Assembly (NCBI GenBank): GCA_025351545.1
Contig: JANXVQ010000421.1
Coordinates: 1-6,455, forward strand
Origin: Spirosoma sp.
GTDB taxonomy: Bacteria; Bacteroidota; Bacteroidia; Cytophagales; Spirosomataceae
Reading direction: 5' to 3'
DNA length: 6,455 nt
In this document: positions 6,390-6,455 of the stretch, one piece after another
How the letters are laid out: each line of letters starts with the position of its first letter
How positions within the stretch are numbered: the first letter of the stretch is position 1
Notes under the pieces: model-generated
What the model saw: only the letters and a program-made list of their open reading frames with translations
What the model was told of the DNA's origin: nothing
The model's database searches: none
Translations under genes and position numbers: made by a program

Positions 6390-6455
6390 ATGGGCAAGAA
6401 GAAATACATAGGTAATAAAACCAATTCTGATCCAAGCAACTCATTGCCTTTAATG
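6390..6455 (+). CDS. Start of an unidentified gene (5' partial)
   Basis: Twenty-two codons from ATG 6390 stay open to the end of the window. They begin MGKKKYIGNKTN and then pass through a polar Ser/Asn-rich stretch to SLPLM. A good -7 promoter box precedes the gene at a suitable distance, which supports the start. The leader looks like a short disordered, basic N-terminus before a folded domain and is not a signal peptide. Tails of this sort precede CheB/CheR-type chemotaxis fusion proteins in related bacteria, but 22 residues are far too few to assign a family. Confidence 0.6.
   Translation, partial: MGKKKYIGNKTNSDPSNSLPLM

Noticed and set aside
1..6455. CRISPR array, tRNA, rRNA or riboswitch
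   Set aside because: No regularly spaced direct repeats, cloverleaf-like sequence with T-loop, or rRNA stretch was seen on either strand; no conserved riboswitch core was recognised.

Overview
The window reads as chromosomal DNA of a Bacteroidota bacterium, most likely of the Cytophagales (Spirosoma-like). The reasons are the lack of Shine-Dalgarno sequences before clear genes, a perfect Bacteroidota-type -7 box (TAnnTTTG) before the last gene, a lipoprotein of a type common in that phylum, a stand-alone receiver protein and an FtsW-transpeptidase fusion followed by an FHA protein. The genus is an inference from style and was not tested by any search.

Layout. Bases 1-140 are the right end of an IS3-family insertion sequence, with the last 36 codons of its transposase and the probable terminal repeat. 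The element abuts a long frame (143-2227, +) holding the C-terminal third of an FtsW/RodA/SpoVE glycosyltransferase fused to a complete class B penicillin-binding transpeptidase. The junction lies in what should be the codon of the conserved Asp of FtsW, so the gene looks cut by the insertion. Only 18 bases later comes an FHA-domain protein (2246-3154, +). Together they resemble the fha-rodA-pbpA part of the actinobacterial Ser/Thr-kinase cell-wall locus. After a stem-loop at 3223-3260 comes a separate gene for a DUF885 lipoprotein with a metallopeptidase-like HExxPGHH motif (3320-5098, +), closed by a strong hairpin at 5111-5154.

The right part is gene-poor. About 400 bases (5155-5556) hold no convincing gene. 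A minus-strand single-domain response regulator (5557-5958) follows, then about 390 bases of AT-rich divergent intergenic DNA with a good promoter at 6351-6358, and the first 22 codons of a rightward gene that runs off the window.

How the genes work together. The fusion and the FHA protein probably form one transcription unit linking phospho-threonine recognition to septal or lateral peptidoglycan synthesis. The insertion would remove the polymerase half and cut the pair off from its original promoter. The DUF885 lipoprotein and the receiver protein show no clear functional link to it or to each other.
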